From contig NCEF01000002.1 in the NCBI GenBank assembly GCA_002280565.1, positions 62,001-126,000 on the forward strand: a DNA stretch of 64,000 nucleotides, written 5' to 3'. Positions 8,344 to 17,293 of this stretch are shown one piece after another. Source of the DNA: Sphingomonas sp. 32-66-10 (GTDB taxonomy: Bacteria; Pseudomonadota; Alphaproteobacteria; Sphingomonadales; Sphingomonadaceae). The position numbers and the translations under genes were made by a program. Below the pieces are notes generated by a model. The model worked only from the letters and a program-made list of their open reading frames with translations. It did not search any database and was not told the DNA's origin. The stretch's first letter is position 1. Every line of letters starts with the position of its first letter.

Positions 8344-8873
8344 GCTTTCCCGACAGCGAAGCGCCGGTGGAGACCGTCTGGCAGGGCAAGTTCATCACCG
8401 CCAAGCGCCAGGGCCGCTGGGAATATGTCGCGCGCGCACGCGGTATCCGTGCGGCGGTGATCGTCGCGGTCGATGACGACGGGCATCTGCTGCTGGTCGA
8501 GCAATATCGCGTGCCGCTTGGCCGCCGCTGTCTTGAGCTGCCCGCCGGCCTGATCGGCGACGGCGGGGACGATGAGGCGGATGAGACCGCCGCCGCGCGC
8601 GAGCTGGAGGAAGAAACCGGCTATCGCGCCGCGCGGATCGAGTCGCTCGGTGAGTTCTTTTCCTCGCCCGGCATGGTCAGCGAGAGCTTCACCCTGGTCC
8701 GTGCGCACGGCCTGACCCGCGTTGGCGAAGGCGGCGGCGTGGAGGGCGAGGACATCGTCGTCCACCGCGTGAAGCTGGCGGATGTCCCGGCCTATGTCGC
8801 GGAATGCCGCGCAGGCGGCATGGCGATCGACGTAAAGCTGTTGCTGGCGTTGGGAAGCAGCCTGCTCGGCTAG
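8340..8873 (+). CDS. Nudix hydrolase, ADP-ribose pyrophosphatase-like
   Basis: A 177-residue protein with a complete Nudix box at 73-95: G73, E79, then RELEEETGY at 87-95, which coordinates Mg2+ for hydrolysis of nucleoside diphosphates linked to another moiety. VEQYRVPLGRRCLELPAG just before it is typical of the ADP-ribose/NudF group. The GTG at 8340 overlaps the preceding stop in a GTGA junction; a longer upstream frame exists but would overlap the TPM gene by 160 bases. Last gene of the lemA operon, whose functional link to Nudix activity is unclear. Confidence 0.88.
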   Translation: MSFPDSEAPVETVWQGKFITAKRQGRWEYVARARGIRAAVIVAVDDDGHLLLVEQYRVPLGRRCLELPAGLIGDGGDDEADETAAARELEEETGYRAARIESLGEFFSSPGMVSESFTLVRAHGLTRVGEGGGVEGEDIVVHRVKLADVPAYVAECRAGGMAIDVKLLLALGSSLLG

Positions 8874-8876
8874 CGC

Positions 8877-9158
8877 TTACCGGAAATTGTCGGCGTAGGC
8901 CTGCAGCTTCAGCGTCTTCACCGGGGCGGGGACGACATGCACGTCGATCCCTTCGCGCGCGGCATAATCCTTGGCCGCTTCCAGCGTCGGGAAGTTCAGC
9001 CGCAGCTGCGCGCGCGTATCGCCCGATCCGGCCCAGCCGGTCAGCGGGTCGGGGCGCTGCTTCTCATTCGATTCGAATTCGAGCACCCAGCGATCGGTGC
9101 GGGCGCGGCCCGACTGCATGGCGTTTTTCGGGCGCTGATAGATGCGTGCGGTGGACAT
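8877..9158 (-). CDS. NDUFS4-like NADH dehydrogenase accessory subunit
   Basis: A 93-residue protein of the ETC complex I conserved-region family, the bacterial counterpart of mitochondrial NDUFS4 (18 kDa subunit). It begins with ARIYQRPKNAMQSG and contains WVLEFE and the core GDTRAQLRLNFPTLEAAKDYA. The subunit stabilises the electron-input module of complex I and is characteristic of alphaproteobacteria and mitochondria. It is convergent with the Nudix gene, three bases away, and is encoded apart from any nuo operon in the window. Confidence 0.93.
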   Translation of the reverse strand: MSTARIYQRPKNAMQSGRARTDRWVLEFESNEKQRPDPLTGWAGSGDTRAQLRLNFPTLEAAKDYAAREGIDVHVVPAPVKTLKLQAYADNFR

Positions 9159-9169
9159 GGCCTGGCTCT

Positions 9170-11620
9170 TTATCCCGATCCGCGCCGCCTTGCATCTGCA
9201 TTTTTCGTGCGGAGCGTCGCATTGGCGGAGGCGGGATCGTCGGGCCAGGGGTGGCGGGGGTAGCGGCCGCGCATTTCCTTGGCGACATCGGCCCAGCTGC
9301 CCTTCCAGAACCCGGGCAGGTCGCGCGTCGTCTGGATCGGCCGACCGGCGGGGGAGGTGAGCGACAGGACGAGCGGCGTGCCATCGCCCAGCATCGGATG
9401 GGTGGCGAGGCCGAATAGCGCCTGCACCCGCACCTCGACGCTCGGGCCACCCTCTGCGGCATAGTCGATCGCGTGGCTCGACCCGGCGGGGGTCTCCAGC
9501 CGCGCCGGGGCAAGGCGGTCGAGCGTCTTCTGCCCGTCCCAGCCGATCCGGTTCTGCAGCGCGTGGGTCAGCCCTTCGCCCGATACCGCATCGAGGCGGC
9601 GCCTGCCTGCGAGCAGCGGAGGCAGCCAGTCGTCGAGATCGGCGATCAGCGCGGCATCCGACAGCGCGTCGAGAGCGGCATAGGCCGCGCGGGAGCGTAG
9701 CGCCTGTGCGGTGTCGGACCAGGGCAGCAGCGCGAGGCCATGCGCGCGCACCCCTTCCAGCAAGGCGGCGGCAATCTCATCCGGATCGGCGGCGCTGTCC
9801 GGACCGGAGGACAGGCGGATCGCGCCCAGCCGCCGCTCGCGCATCGCCTCGACCCGGCCGGTCGCGGGGTCGAAGCGGACATGGCGGCGCGTTTCGATCC
9901 GGTCGGCGAACAGGCTGTCGATCTGTGCGGGATCGAGTGGCGCGGCGGAGAGAATCCGCGCGCCTGCGGCCATCCCCTGGGTCTCGGCGACCGCGAGCCA
10001 TTCGTGGCGGGCGAGCGATGTGGTCGGATCGAGCTTGAACCCGCGTCCTCCCGCCGATGCCCAGGTCTCGCCCGACGCGTCACGGCGGCGCGCGATGCGG
10101 TCGGGGAAGGCGAGGGCAATGCACAGGGCGACCTGTTCGGCGCCGGGCGCAGTGCTGGCGGGCGCTGCCGGAGCGAGCTTCGTCCAGCGCTCGGCCAGCT
10201 TCCACGCCGCCTCGGCGCGCTGGCCGCGTTCGCTCCGCCAGCGGCGCATCCGCGACTCAAGGTCGGCGTCGCTCCCACCCAGCCCGCGCTCGCCAAGCAG
10301 CACGGCGACCTGCGCGGCAATCGTCGCCATGCCCAGCTCGCCCGCGCGGACCAGCATATGGCCGAGCCGGGGCGGGAGCGGGAGCGCAGCGATCGCCTTG
10401 CCATGCGCGGTCGGGCGTCCGTCGGCGTCGAGCGCTTCGAGCACCGTCAACCGCGCCCGCGCCTCGGCCACCGCAGCGGCAGGCGGCGGGTCGAGCCAGC
10501 GCAGATCGCGCGGGTCCGCAACGCCCCATAACGCGCAGTCGAGCATCAGCGCCGACAGGTCGGCCTCGAGAATTTCGGGCGGGTCATAGGGCGGCAGGCC
10601 TGCGGTCGCTGCCGCCTCCCACAGCCGGTACGCGACCCCCGACCCCTGCCGCGCGGCGCGGCCCGCGCGTTGCGTCGCCGACGCCTGGCTCGCGCGTTCG
10701 GTGACGAGCCGCGTCATCCCCGCCGCGCGGTCATAGCGCGGGCGGCGCGCCAGCCCCGAATCCACAACCACCCGGATGCCGTCGAGCGTGAGCGAGGTTT
10801 CGGCGATCGAGGTCGCCAGCACGATCTTGCGCCGTCCGGTCGGGTCGGGGGCAATCGCAGCGCGCTGGGCGGCGGGGTCGAGGCTGCCGTGCAGCTTGTG
10901 GACGATGGCGCCCGGAATGTCGCCGAGCCGTTCGGCGGTTCGTTCGATCTCGGCAACGCCGGGCAGGAAGGCGAGGATGCCGCCCTCCGCCTCGCGCAGC
11001 GCCTGGCGGATCGCGGCGACGACAGGCTCGTCGATCCGCGCTTCGGCGGGGCGGCCGAGATGGCACAGCTCCAGAGGATGGCTACGCCCTTCGCTCTCGA
11101 TCACCGGCACGCCGTCCATGAGCGCAGAAAAGCGCGCGCCGTCGAGCGTCGCCGACATCGCGACGATCCGCAGGTCGGGTCGCAATGCTCCCTGCGCGTC
11201 CAGTGCCAGCGCCAGGCCGAAATCGCTGTCGAGGCTGCGTTCATGCACCTCGTCGAACAGTACCGCGCTGACGCCGGCCAGTTCGGGATCGGTCTGGATG
11301 CGGTTGACGAAAATCCCCTCGGTCACGACCGTCACCCGCGTCGCGGCGGAGCGCCGCGTGTCCATCCGCGTGGCATAGCCGAACATGCCCCCGACCTTTT
11401 CGCCCGCCAGCGCCGCCATGCGCTCGGCCGCAGCGCGCGCGGCGAGGCGGCGGGGGGACAGCAGCAGGATTTCGCCGCTGCACCAGGGCTCGCTTAGCAG
11501 CGCCGGGGCGACCGCCGTCGTCTTGCCCGCGCCGGGCGGGGCGACGAGCACGGCATTGCTGCCATCGCGCAGCGCGGCGAGCAAATCGGGCAGGACGGCA
11601 TGGATCGGCAGGTCGCTCAC
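9170..11620 (-). CDS. hrpB: ATP-dependent helicase HrpB
   Basis: An 816-residue DEAH/RHA-type helicase. Walker A APPGAGKTT at 28-36, DEVHERS at 123-129 (DEVH in place of DEAH), SAT motif in AMSATLDG, and motif VI QRAGRAARQGSG. The C-terminal region matches the HrpB-specific domain with a conserved ending (GRPIQTTRDLPGFWKGSW, RYPRHPWPDD). The cellular role of HrpB is poorly defined; RNA processing is assumed from homology to HrpA. It stands alone, 11 bases upstream of the NDUFS4-like gene on the same strand. Confidence 0.95.
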   Translation of the reverse strand: MSDLPIHAVLPDLLAALRDGSNAVLVAPPGAGKTTAVAPALLSEPWCSGEILLLSPRRLAARAAAERMAALAGEKVGGMFGYATRMDTRRSAATRVTVVTEGIFVNRIQTDPELAGVSAVLFDEVHERSLDSDFGLALALDAQGALRPDLRIVAMSATLDGARFSALMDGVPVIESEGRSHPLELCHLGRPAEARIDEPVVAAIRQALREAEGGILAFLPGVAEIERTAERLGDIPGAIVHKLHGSLDPAAQRAAIAPDPTGRRKIVLATSIAETSLTLDGIRVVVDSGLARRPRYDRAAGMTRLVTERASQASATQRAGRAARQGSGVAYRLWEAAATAGLPPYDPPEILEADLSALMLDCALWGVADPRDLRWLDPPPAAAVAEARARLTVLEALDADGRPTAHGKAIAALPLPPRLGHMLVRAGELGMATIAAQVAVLLGERGLGGSDADLESRMRRWRSERGQRAEAAWKLAERWTKLAPAAPASTAPGAEQVALCIALAFPDRIARRRDASGETWASAGGRGFKLDPTTSLARHEWLAVAETQGMAAGARILSAAPLDPAQIDSLFADRIETRRHVRFDPATGRVEAMRERRLGAIRLSSGPDSAADPDEIAAALLEGVRAHGLALLPWSDTAQALRSRAAYAALDALSDAALIADLDDWLPPLLAGRRRLDAVSGEGLTHALQNRIGWDGQKTLDRLAPARLETPAGSSHAIDYAAEGGPSVEVRVQALFGLATHPMLGDGTPLVLSLTSPAGRPIQTTRDLPGFWKGSWADVAKEMRGRYPRHPWPDDPASANATLRTKNADARRRGSG

Positions 11621-11714
11621 ACCCCCGCCCTACGCAATTCGACGCGATGCTTGAAGCCGCGATGGCACCGGATCGCGCGGCGCGCGTTGCGGCGGATGGA
11701 AAAGGAGACACGGT

Positions 11715-11927
11715 ATGGCACGCACGGTTTCGAGCTTCACGGTCGCGGCGGACGGTAAGGGCGATTATCTGCTCAATTTCGAGGATGAGGATGGCGAGAC
11801 GATCGAGCTGACCGCCAGCTTCGAACAGCTCGACCTGATTGCCGATGCGATCGGCGAAGCGCTGGATACGGACGAAGAAGACGCGCTCGGCGTTGAGGAT
11901 GACGCGGACGAACCGGTGGAGGAGTAA
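11715..11927 (+). CDS. Small acidic hypothetical protein
   Basis: A 70-residue protein with a strong ribosome site (AAAAGGAGA) before its ATG. The N-terminal half looks like short beta strands (FTVAADGKGDYLLNFEDEDG), followed by a helix (EQLDLIADAIGEAL) and a very acidic end (DEEDALGVEDDADEPVEE). The pI must be very low. I do not recognise a family. No signal peptide or membrane segment. Strong translation signals and codon use argue it is a real gene. Confidence 0.72.
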   Translation: MARTVSSFTVAADGKGDYLLNFEDEDGETIELTASFEQLDLIADAIGEALDTDEEDALGVEDDADEPVEE

Positions 11928-11933
11928 TCGTTT

Positions 11934-12010
11934 GGTGCCGGCTCGCTCCGCCACCCGGGCGCCTTAGCGCTGATGCTATGGGTGGCCGCGTGGGGAAGCG
12001 GGCCGGTGCC
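11934..12010. repeat. Degenerate intergenic palindrome (REP-like), copy B
   Basis: The right side (about 11978-12010, CTATGGGTGGCC onward to GGGCCGGTGCC) is nearly identical to the right arm of the perfect palindrome at 54783-54868. The left side keeps only an imperfect complement, so this copy is decayed. It sits between the small acidic gene and the 3' end of ispB. Confidence 0.7.
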
Positions 12011-12040
12011 GAACCTGATCCGGCAAAGCTGGATCAGCGA

Positions 12041-13054
12041 CTAATACGCCCGCGCCACCGCGAACTCGACCGCTTCGATCATCGCTTCCTTGGCGGCGCT
12101 GGCAGGAAAGCTGCCGATCGCGTCGATCGCGCGCTGGCCGTAATGGCGCGCACGGGCGAGCGTGTCGTCGACCGCGCGGCTCGCGCGGACCAGCTCGACC
12201 GCATAGGCGAAATCCGCATCGTCATTGCGGCGACCCAACACCGCTTCCCGCCAGAAGGCGCGTTCGGCGTCGTTGCCGCGCGCATAGGCGAGGATGACGG
12301 GCAACGTCATCTTGCCCTCGCGGAAATCGTCGCCGGCGTCCTTGCCCATCGTCCCCGCGTCGGAAACATAGTCGATCGCATCGTCGACCAGCTGGAATGC
12401 GATGCCGAGATTGCGGCCATAGGCGTCGAGCGCGGCTTCATCCGCCTCGCTGCGTTCGGCGACCACGGCGGCGATGCGACAGGCTGCGGCGAACAGTGCG
12501 GCGGTCTTCGCGCCGATAATGTCGAGATAGCGGCCTTCGTCCAGCTCCACCCGGCGCGCGGCGGTGAGCTGGTTGACCTCACCCTCCGCAATCACTGCGC
12601 TGGCGTTGGACAGGATCTTCAGCACCTTGAGGCTGCCATCCTCGACCATCAGTTCGAAGCTGCGGCTGAACAGGAAGTCGCCGACCAGCACGCTGGCCGG
12701 GTTGCCCCAGATGAGGTTGGCGGTGCGCTTGCCGCGGCGCATATCGCTGCCATCGACGACATCGTCGTGGAGCAGCGTCGCGGTGTGGATGAACTCGACC
12801 GCAGCGGCGAGCCGGTGATGCCGGTTGCCCGGATAGTCGAGCAGCCGCGCGCTCGCCAGCGTCAGCATCGGGCGCATCCGCTTGCCGCCGCCCGCGATCA
12901 GATGGCCGGCGAGTTCGGGAATCAGCGGGATTTGCGACTGCATGCGGTCGAGGATGACCGCATTGACATGGTTCATGTCACCCGCAACCAGCGCGATCAT
13001 CGGCTCGAGCGAGGGGGCAGCACTGCGGCCGATGCGATGGATGGTCGCGCTCAT
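12041..13054 (-). CDS. ispB: Polyprenyl (octaprenyl/decaprenyl) diphosphate synthase
   Basis: A 337-residue trans-isoprenyl diphosphate synthase making the all-trans side chain of ubiquinone. GGGKRMRP at 55-62, first Asp-rich motif DDVVD at 97-101 and second DDAID at 224-228 bind Mg2+-diphosphate. Chain length cannot be read with certainty; sphingomonads usually make Q-10. The start at 13054 is where the homologous N-terminus begins; the open frame continues upstream but would run through the aroQ promoter and gene. Divergent from chorismate mutase, 126 bases away. Confidence 0.93.
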   Translation of the reverse strand: MSATIHRIGRSAAPSLEPMIALVAGDMNHVNAVILDRMQSQIPLIPELAGHLIAGGGKRMRPMLTLASARLLDYPGNRHHRLAAAVEFIHTATLLHDDVVDGSDMRRGKRTANLIWGNPASVLVGDFLFSRSFELMVEDGSLKVLKILSNASAVIAEGEVNQLTAARRVELDEGRYLDIIGAKTAALFAAACRIAAVVAERSEADEAALDAYGRNLGIAFQLVDDAIDYVSDAGTMGKDAGDDFREGKMTLPVILAYARGNDAERAFWREAVLGRRNDDADFAYAVELVRASRAVDDTLARARHYGQRAIDAIGSFPASAAKEAMIEAVEFAVARAY

Positions 13055-13180
13055 GGCGACGCGATGGCGGCAACTTGCCGTAAAGGCAAGGGCCAGCGCG
13101 ACCGGGCGGGGGGTTGCGCGCGGCGGAAAGCGCGGCAACAAGGCGCCGGCGCGACCGATGGCGCACCCGGAGGCAGGATT

Positions 13181-13474
13181 ATGAGCGACGAAACGCTGAA
13201 GCGCTATCGCCAGAGCATCGACCGGATCGACGCGGCGCTCGTGTTCCTGCTGGCCGAACGGTTCCAGATCACCCAGGCGGTCGGACGCTTCAAGGCTGAA
13301 ACCAACCTGCCCCCCGCCGACCCGATGCGCGAGGAGCGCCAGATCGCCCGGTTGCGCGAACTCGCCGCCGAAGCCGATCTCGATCCGGAATTTTCGGAAA
13401 AATTCCTGCGCTTCATCATTGATGAGGTGATCCGCCACCATGCCCGCATGCAAGATATACCGGGAACCGAGTGA
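13181..13474 (+). CDS. Chorismate mutase, AroQ type
   Basis: A 97-residue stand-alone AroQ-fold enzyme converting chorismate to prephenate for Phe and Tyr synthesis. The helical pattern YRQSIDRIDAALVFLLAERF, VGRFKAE and REERQIARLRELA carries the expected Arg/Lys active-site residues. ATG 13181 has GGAGGCAGG upstream. A much longer open frame begins at 11978, but it is the antisense shadow of ispB. The first 47 bases after the stop lead to the GH130 gene. Confidence 0.92.
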   Translation: MSDETLKRYRQSIDRIDAALVFLLAERFQITQAVGRFKAETNLPPADPMREERQIARLRELAAEADLDPEFSEKFLRFIIDEVIRHHARMQDIPGTE

Positions 13475-13520
13475 GGCGCGGCGCGCTTGGCGCTGGGCGG
13501 GGTAGCAAAGGGGCGTAGGC

Positions 13521-14636
13521 ATGATCGACGATGCGCTGATCTTCACGCCGGAGGATGTCGACCTGTCGCGCTCGCCGCTGCGTCGGTCGCTCGACGCGGA
13601 CACCTATGTCCTGGGTGCGTTCAACCCCGGCCTGACCCGGCTGCCGGGCGGCAATCTGCTGCTGATGGTGCGCGTGGCGGAGGCGCTGACGCAGCCGGTG
13701 GTCGATGGCCATGCCCGCGCAATCCGCTGGACGCCCGACGGCTATGTGCTCGATTCCTATCCGCTCGATGGCCTGGAGATGGACGATCCGCGCACCTTTC
13801 GCCTGCGCGGCAGCGTCCCGCCCCTGTCCGGGCTGACCTCGCTATCCTGGTTGTTGCCGGTCGAAATTACGGGCGACGGGCGCAGCGTGGTGAAGGTGCA
13901 TTACGACAAGGCGATCGAGCCGTCGGCGTCGTTCATGGCGCTGGGGGTCGAGGATGCGCGGATCAGCCTGATCGGCGGTGCGTGGTACATGACGGTTTGT
14001 GCGGTGTCGGACGAGCGGCAATGCACCGCGCTCTATCGGTCGGTGAACGGCCTCGACTATCGGTGCGAAGGGATCGTGCTCGATCACCAGAACAAGGACA
14101 TGTGCCTGTTCGAGGGCAAGGTCGGTGGCAAGTTCATGGCGCTGACCCGCCCGCTTGGCGAAGCATGGTTCGCGCCGCCGCCCGACAGCCCCTATGCTGG
14201 CGGACCGGCGATCCAGCTCGCCCAGTCGCCCGATGCGCTGCACTGGAAGCCGCTCGATACGCCCGGCCTGCGCGCGCGGCGCGGCACGAGCACCAACCGG
14301 CGCATGGGTGGGGGGACGCCGCCGGTGCTGACCCCACAAGGATGGCTGATGCTGTATCACGGGGTCGAGCAGCGCGCCGCAATTGGGGCCTATCGCACCT
14401 TCTGGGCGCTGCTGGATCGCGACGATCCCACGGTCGTGCTGCGGCAGGAGGATGGGGTGCCGCTGCTGGAAGAGCGGCCCGCGCTGACCGAGGCGATCGC
14501 TGACCGCCGCTATCTGCCCGCGCCGGTTGTCTTCACCACCGGAATCGTCGATGCGGGCGACGTCTGGATCGTCGCCAGCGGTGAAGCGGACCTGGCCTGT
14601 CGCATTTCGCATATCCCCAAAGCGCGGGTCGAATGA
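13521..14636 (+). CDS. Glycoside hydrolase family 130 phosphorylase-like protein
   Basis: A 371-residue five-bladed propeller protein of GH130, a family of mannoside phosphorylases and hydrolases. Diagnostic segments: LGAFNPGLTRL, GVEDARIS, HQNKDMCLFEGKVGGKF, GGGTPPVLTPQGWLMLYHGV. The family phosphorolyses or hydrolyses beta-mannosidic bonds; the specific linkage is unknown. The ATG at 13521 has AAAGGGG upstream. No other polysaccharide-use genes surround it, so the substrate cannot be inferred from context. Confidence 0.88.
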   Translation: MIDDALIFTPEDVDLSRSPLRRSLDADTYVLGAFNPGLTRLPGGNLLLMVRVAEALTQPVVDGHARAIRWTPDGYVLDSYPLDGLEMDDPRTFRLRGSVPPLSGLTSLSWLLPVEITGDGRSVVKVHYDKAIEPSASFMALGVEDARISLIGGAWYMTVCAVSDERQCTALYRSVNGLDYRCEGIVLDHQNKDMCLFEGKVGGKFMALTRPLGEAWFAPPPDSPYAGGPAIQLAQSPDALHWKPLDTPGLRARRGTSTNRRMGGGTPPVLTPQGWLMLYHGVEQRAAIGAYRTFWALLDRDDPTVVLRQEDGVPLLEERPALTEAIADRRYLPAPVVFTTGIVDAGDVWIVASGEADLACRISHIPKARVE

Positions 14637-14733
14637 TCCCGCCTTCGCAGTGGCACAATTTTGCGACAAAGCGCGGCTAGTGCGCTGCTGCCGGTTGGTG
14701 TCCGGCCGGTATTTTCGGTTTTGGAGTAAGCAG

Positions 14734-17271
14734 ATGCGGCGAGCGGCGTGGATCACGGCAGCGTTGATGACAACGGCTTCGCCCGCAGCGCTGGCCGCAC
14801 CTCAGGTTGGAGCCTCACTCCCCGCGACTGCACCGCAGCAGGCCGAGCCGGAGCCGGAAGCCGGCGCGCCCGGCGGCGCGATGGGCGACGAGGTCGAGGA
14901 AGTGGTCATCACCGGCAGCGCTCCGCGCGGATCGGTGCCGGGCGACGTGAAGCCGGAGCTGGTGCTCAACCCCGCCGATATCCGCGCTTATGGCGTCGGA
15001 TCGCTCGCCGAACTGCTGACCGAGCTGGAGCCGCAGACGCGCAGCGGGCGCGGGCGCGGCGGCGGTGCACCGGTGCTGCTGCTCAGCGGGCGTCGTATCT
15101 CCGGCTTTGGCGAGATCCGCGACATTCCGCCCGAGGCAATCGAGCGGATCGATATTCTGCCCGAAGAGGCTGCGCTCAAGCTGGGCTATCGCGCCGACCA
15201 GCGCGTCGTGAATATCGTGCTGCGCCGCCGCTTCCGCTCCTTCACGGTCGAACTCGATGGCAGCGCCGCGACCGGTGGCGGGACCGCCGGGCAGGATGTC
15301 GAGTTGAGCATGCTTCGCCTCAACCCCAATGGCCGCATCAACCTCGACCTGGAATATGAGCGCGATTCGATCTTGCTGGAGAGCGAGCGCGACATCGTTC
15401 AGGATCCGCAGTTCCCGCGCCAGGATACGCAATTCCGCTCGCTGCGCCCCGAAACGCAGAGTTTGACGCTGAACGCTGTGCTCAGCCGCAACATCGGCAA
15501 GACCGTTGCCACCGCGAATCTGCGGATGGAGCAGAATTGGAGCGATTCGCTGCTGGGCCTCCCGACCGGCGGCACCGATCCGCTTGAGCGGAGCAACGCG
15601 ACCAACACGCTGCAGGGCGGCGTGTCGTTCAATGGGGATATCTCGACCAAATGGCGCTGGTCGCTGACCGGCAACTGGGACCGGATCGAAAGCCGTACGC
15701 TCACCGATCGCGACACTGGCCTGACCGATTGGGCGCAGTCGGTATCGAACGTCGGGTCGATCGACGGGCTGGTCAACGGCCCGATCGCCGATCTGCCCGC
15801 CGGCGCGATCAATACCAGCCTGCGCCTGTCCGGTCGGACCAGCGACCTCGACGCGCAATCGCGGCGTGCCGGGCAATATGTCGCGACCGATATCGGCCGC
15901 ACCAGCGGCAGCGCGCGAGCGAATATCGACCTGCCCATCGCCAGCCGCAACAAGGACGTGCTGAGCCCGATCGGCAACTTCTCGCTCAATGCCAATGCGG
16001 AGGTCGAACAGCTGTCGGACTTCGGCACCCTGTTCACTTATGGCTATGGTGCGAACTGGTCGCCGGTCGACGGGCTGCGCATGCTCGCCTCCTTCACCGA
16101 GGAAGAAGGCGCGCCCTCGGCGCAGCAGCTTGGCAACCCGGTGGTTGCGACGCCCAATGTGCGCGTGTTCGACTTCGTGCGCGGGGAGACGGTCGATATC
16201 ACCCGGCTGGACGGGGGCAATCCGGGCCTGTCGGCGGACAATCGCAGCGTGATGAAGCTGGGGCTGAACTACCAGCCGGTGCAGAAGATCGATCTGAGCT
16301 TCAACGTCGATTATACCAAGAGCATCGTTCGGGACCCGATCGCGTCCTTCCCGACCGCGACGGCGGAGATCGAGGCGGCGTTCCCCGATCGCTTCCTTCG
16401 CGACGGCAGCGGTCGCCTGATCCGGATCGACAATCGTCCGATCAATTTCGCGCGTAGCGAGCGCGAACAGATCCGCTGGGGCATCAACTTTTCCGCGCCG
16501 ATCGCCTCACCGCTCGCGCGCAAGGCCGCCGAGGAGTTCCGTGCCCGGCGCGAGGCGATGATCGCTGCACGCCAACGCCAGCAGCAACAGGGCCAGCCGC
16601 AACAAGGTCAGCCTGGCGAAGCTGCGCCGCAAACGCCGCCCGAGGGTGCACGTCCGCCGCGTGGTGAGGGCGCTCCGGGCGCCGCGCCGGGCGGTGGCGG
16701 CCCGCGCTTTGGCGGTGGCGGCGGGCGTGGCCCGGGCGGCGGTGGCTTTGGCGGCTTTGGTGGTGGTCCTGGAGGACCGGGTGGCGGCGGGCGGCTGCAG
16801 TTCGGCGTGTTCCACACCGTGGCGCTGACCGACCGGATCGAGATCCGCGACGGGATCCCGGCGCTCGACCTGCTCGATGGGTCTGCAACGGGCAGCCGGG
16901 GTGGGTCGCCGCGCCACCAGATCGAGGTGCGCGGCGGGGTGGTGCGCGACGGCATCGGGCTCCGCCTGAACGCCGACTGGCAGAGCGCGACGCGAGTCGA
17001 CGGCGGTACGACCGGGACGGGCCAGCTGCGGTTCGACGATTTCGCGACGGTCGGGTTGCGGCTGTTCGCCAATCTTGGCCCACAGTTCAAATTCGTCCGC
17101 GACAATCGCTGGCTGGCGGGAACGCGGGTGGTGCTGTCGGTCGACAATGTCTTCGACAACCGGCTGAAGGTGACCGACGCGACGGGCGGGACTCCGTACA
17201 GCTATCAGCCGACCTTGCTCGACCCGGTGGGGCGAACGGTGCGGATCAGCGTTCGGAAGCTGTTTTTCTAA
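14734..17271 (+). CDS. TonB-dependent receptor-like outer membrane protein with Gly/Gln-rich insert
   Basis: An 845-residue protein: signal peptide (AAWITAALMTTASPAALAA), TonB-box-like DEVEEVVITGS near 52, plug domain (SLAELLTELEPQTRSGRGRG, IPPEAIERIDILPEEAALKLGYRADQRVVNIVL), then a beta barrel ending in a terminal aromatic (VRKLFF). Residues about 610-690 form a low-complexity insert, first QQQQGQPQQGQ-like, then Pro/Gly-rich. The plug is shorter than in siderophore receptors and the cargo is unknown. ATG 14734 has TTGGAG upstream; the frame continues further up but overlaps the GH130 gene. Confidence 0.87.
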   Translation: MRRAAWITAALMTTASPAALAAPQVGASLPATAPQQAEPEPEAGAPGGAMGDEVEEVVITGSAPRGSVPGDVKPELVLNPADIRAYGVGSLAELLTELEPQTRSGRGRGGGAPVLLLSGRRISGFGEIRDIPPEAIERIDILPEEAALKLGYRADQRVVNIVLRRRFRSFTVELDGSAATGGGTAGQDVELSMLRLNPNGRINLDLEYERDSILLESERDIVQDPQFPRQDTQFRSLRPETQSLTLNAVLSRNIGKTVATANLRMEQNWSDSLLGLPTGGTDPLERSNATNTLQGGVSFNGDISTKWRWSLTGNWDRIESRTLTDRDTGLTDWAQSVSNVGSIDGLVNGPIADLPAGAINTSLRLSGRTSDLDAQSRRAGQYVATDIGRTSGSARANIDLPIASRNKDVLSPIGNFSLNANAEVEQLSDFGTLFTYGYGANWSPVDGLRMLASFTEEEGAPSAQQLGNPVVATPNVRVFDFVRGETVDITRLDGGNPGLSADNRSVMKLGLNYQPVQKIDLSFNVDYTKSIVRDPIASFPTATAEIEAAFPDRFLRDGSGRLIRIDNRPINFARSEREQIRWGINFSAPIASPLARKAAEEFRARREAMIAARQRQQQQGQPQQGQPGEAAPQTPPEGARPPRGEGAPGAAPGGGGPRFGGGGGRGPGGGGFGGFGGGPGGPGGGGRLQFGVFHTVALTDRIEIRDGIPALDLLDGSATGSRGGSPRHQIEVRGGVVRDGIGLRLNADWQSATRVDGGTTGTGQLRFDDFATVGLRLFANLGPQFKFVRDNRWLAGTRVVLSVDNVFDNRLKVTDATGGTPYSYQPTLLDPVGRTVRISVRKLFF

Positions 17272-17292
17272 TCCTCCCCGTTCCGGGGAGGA
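17272..17292. terminator. Hairpin between convergent receptor gene and motB
   Basis: TCCTCCCCG and CGGGGAGGA form a perfect 9-bp stem around TTC, placed exactly between the receptor stop and the motB stop. No T-run follows on either strand, so it may be a transcript-end hairpin rather than a canonical terminator. Confidence 0.5.
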
Positions 17293-17293
17293 A

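Noticed and set aside
11978-13180. Long open frame upstream of aroQ on the plus strand
   Set aside because: It is antisense to ispB and arises from high-GC codon bias; only the last 97 codons match a family (chorismate mutase).
14527-14733. Upstream extension of the TonB-dependent receptor frame
   Set aside because: It overlaps the GH130 gene and precedes the signal peptide; the ATG at 14734 has a ribosome site.
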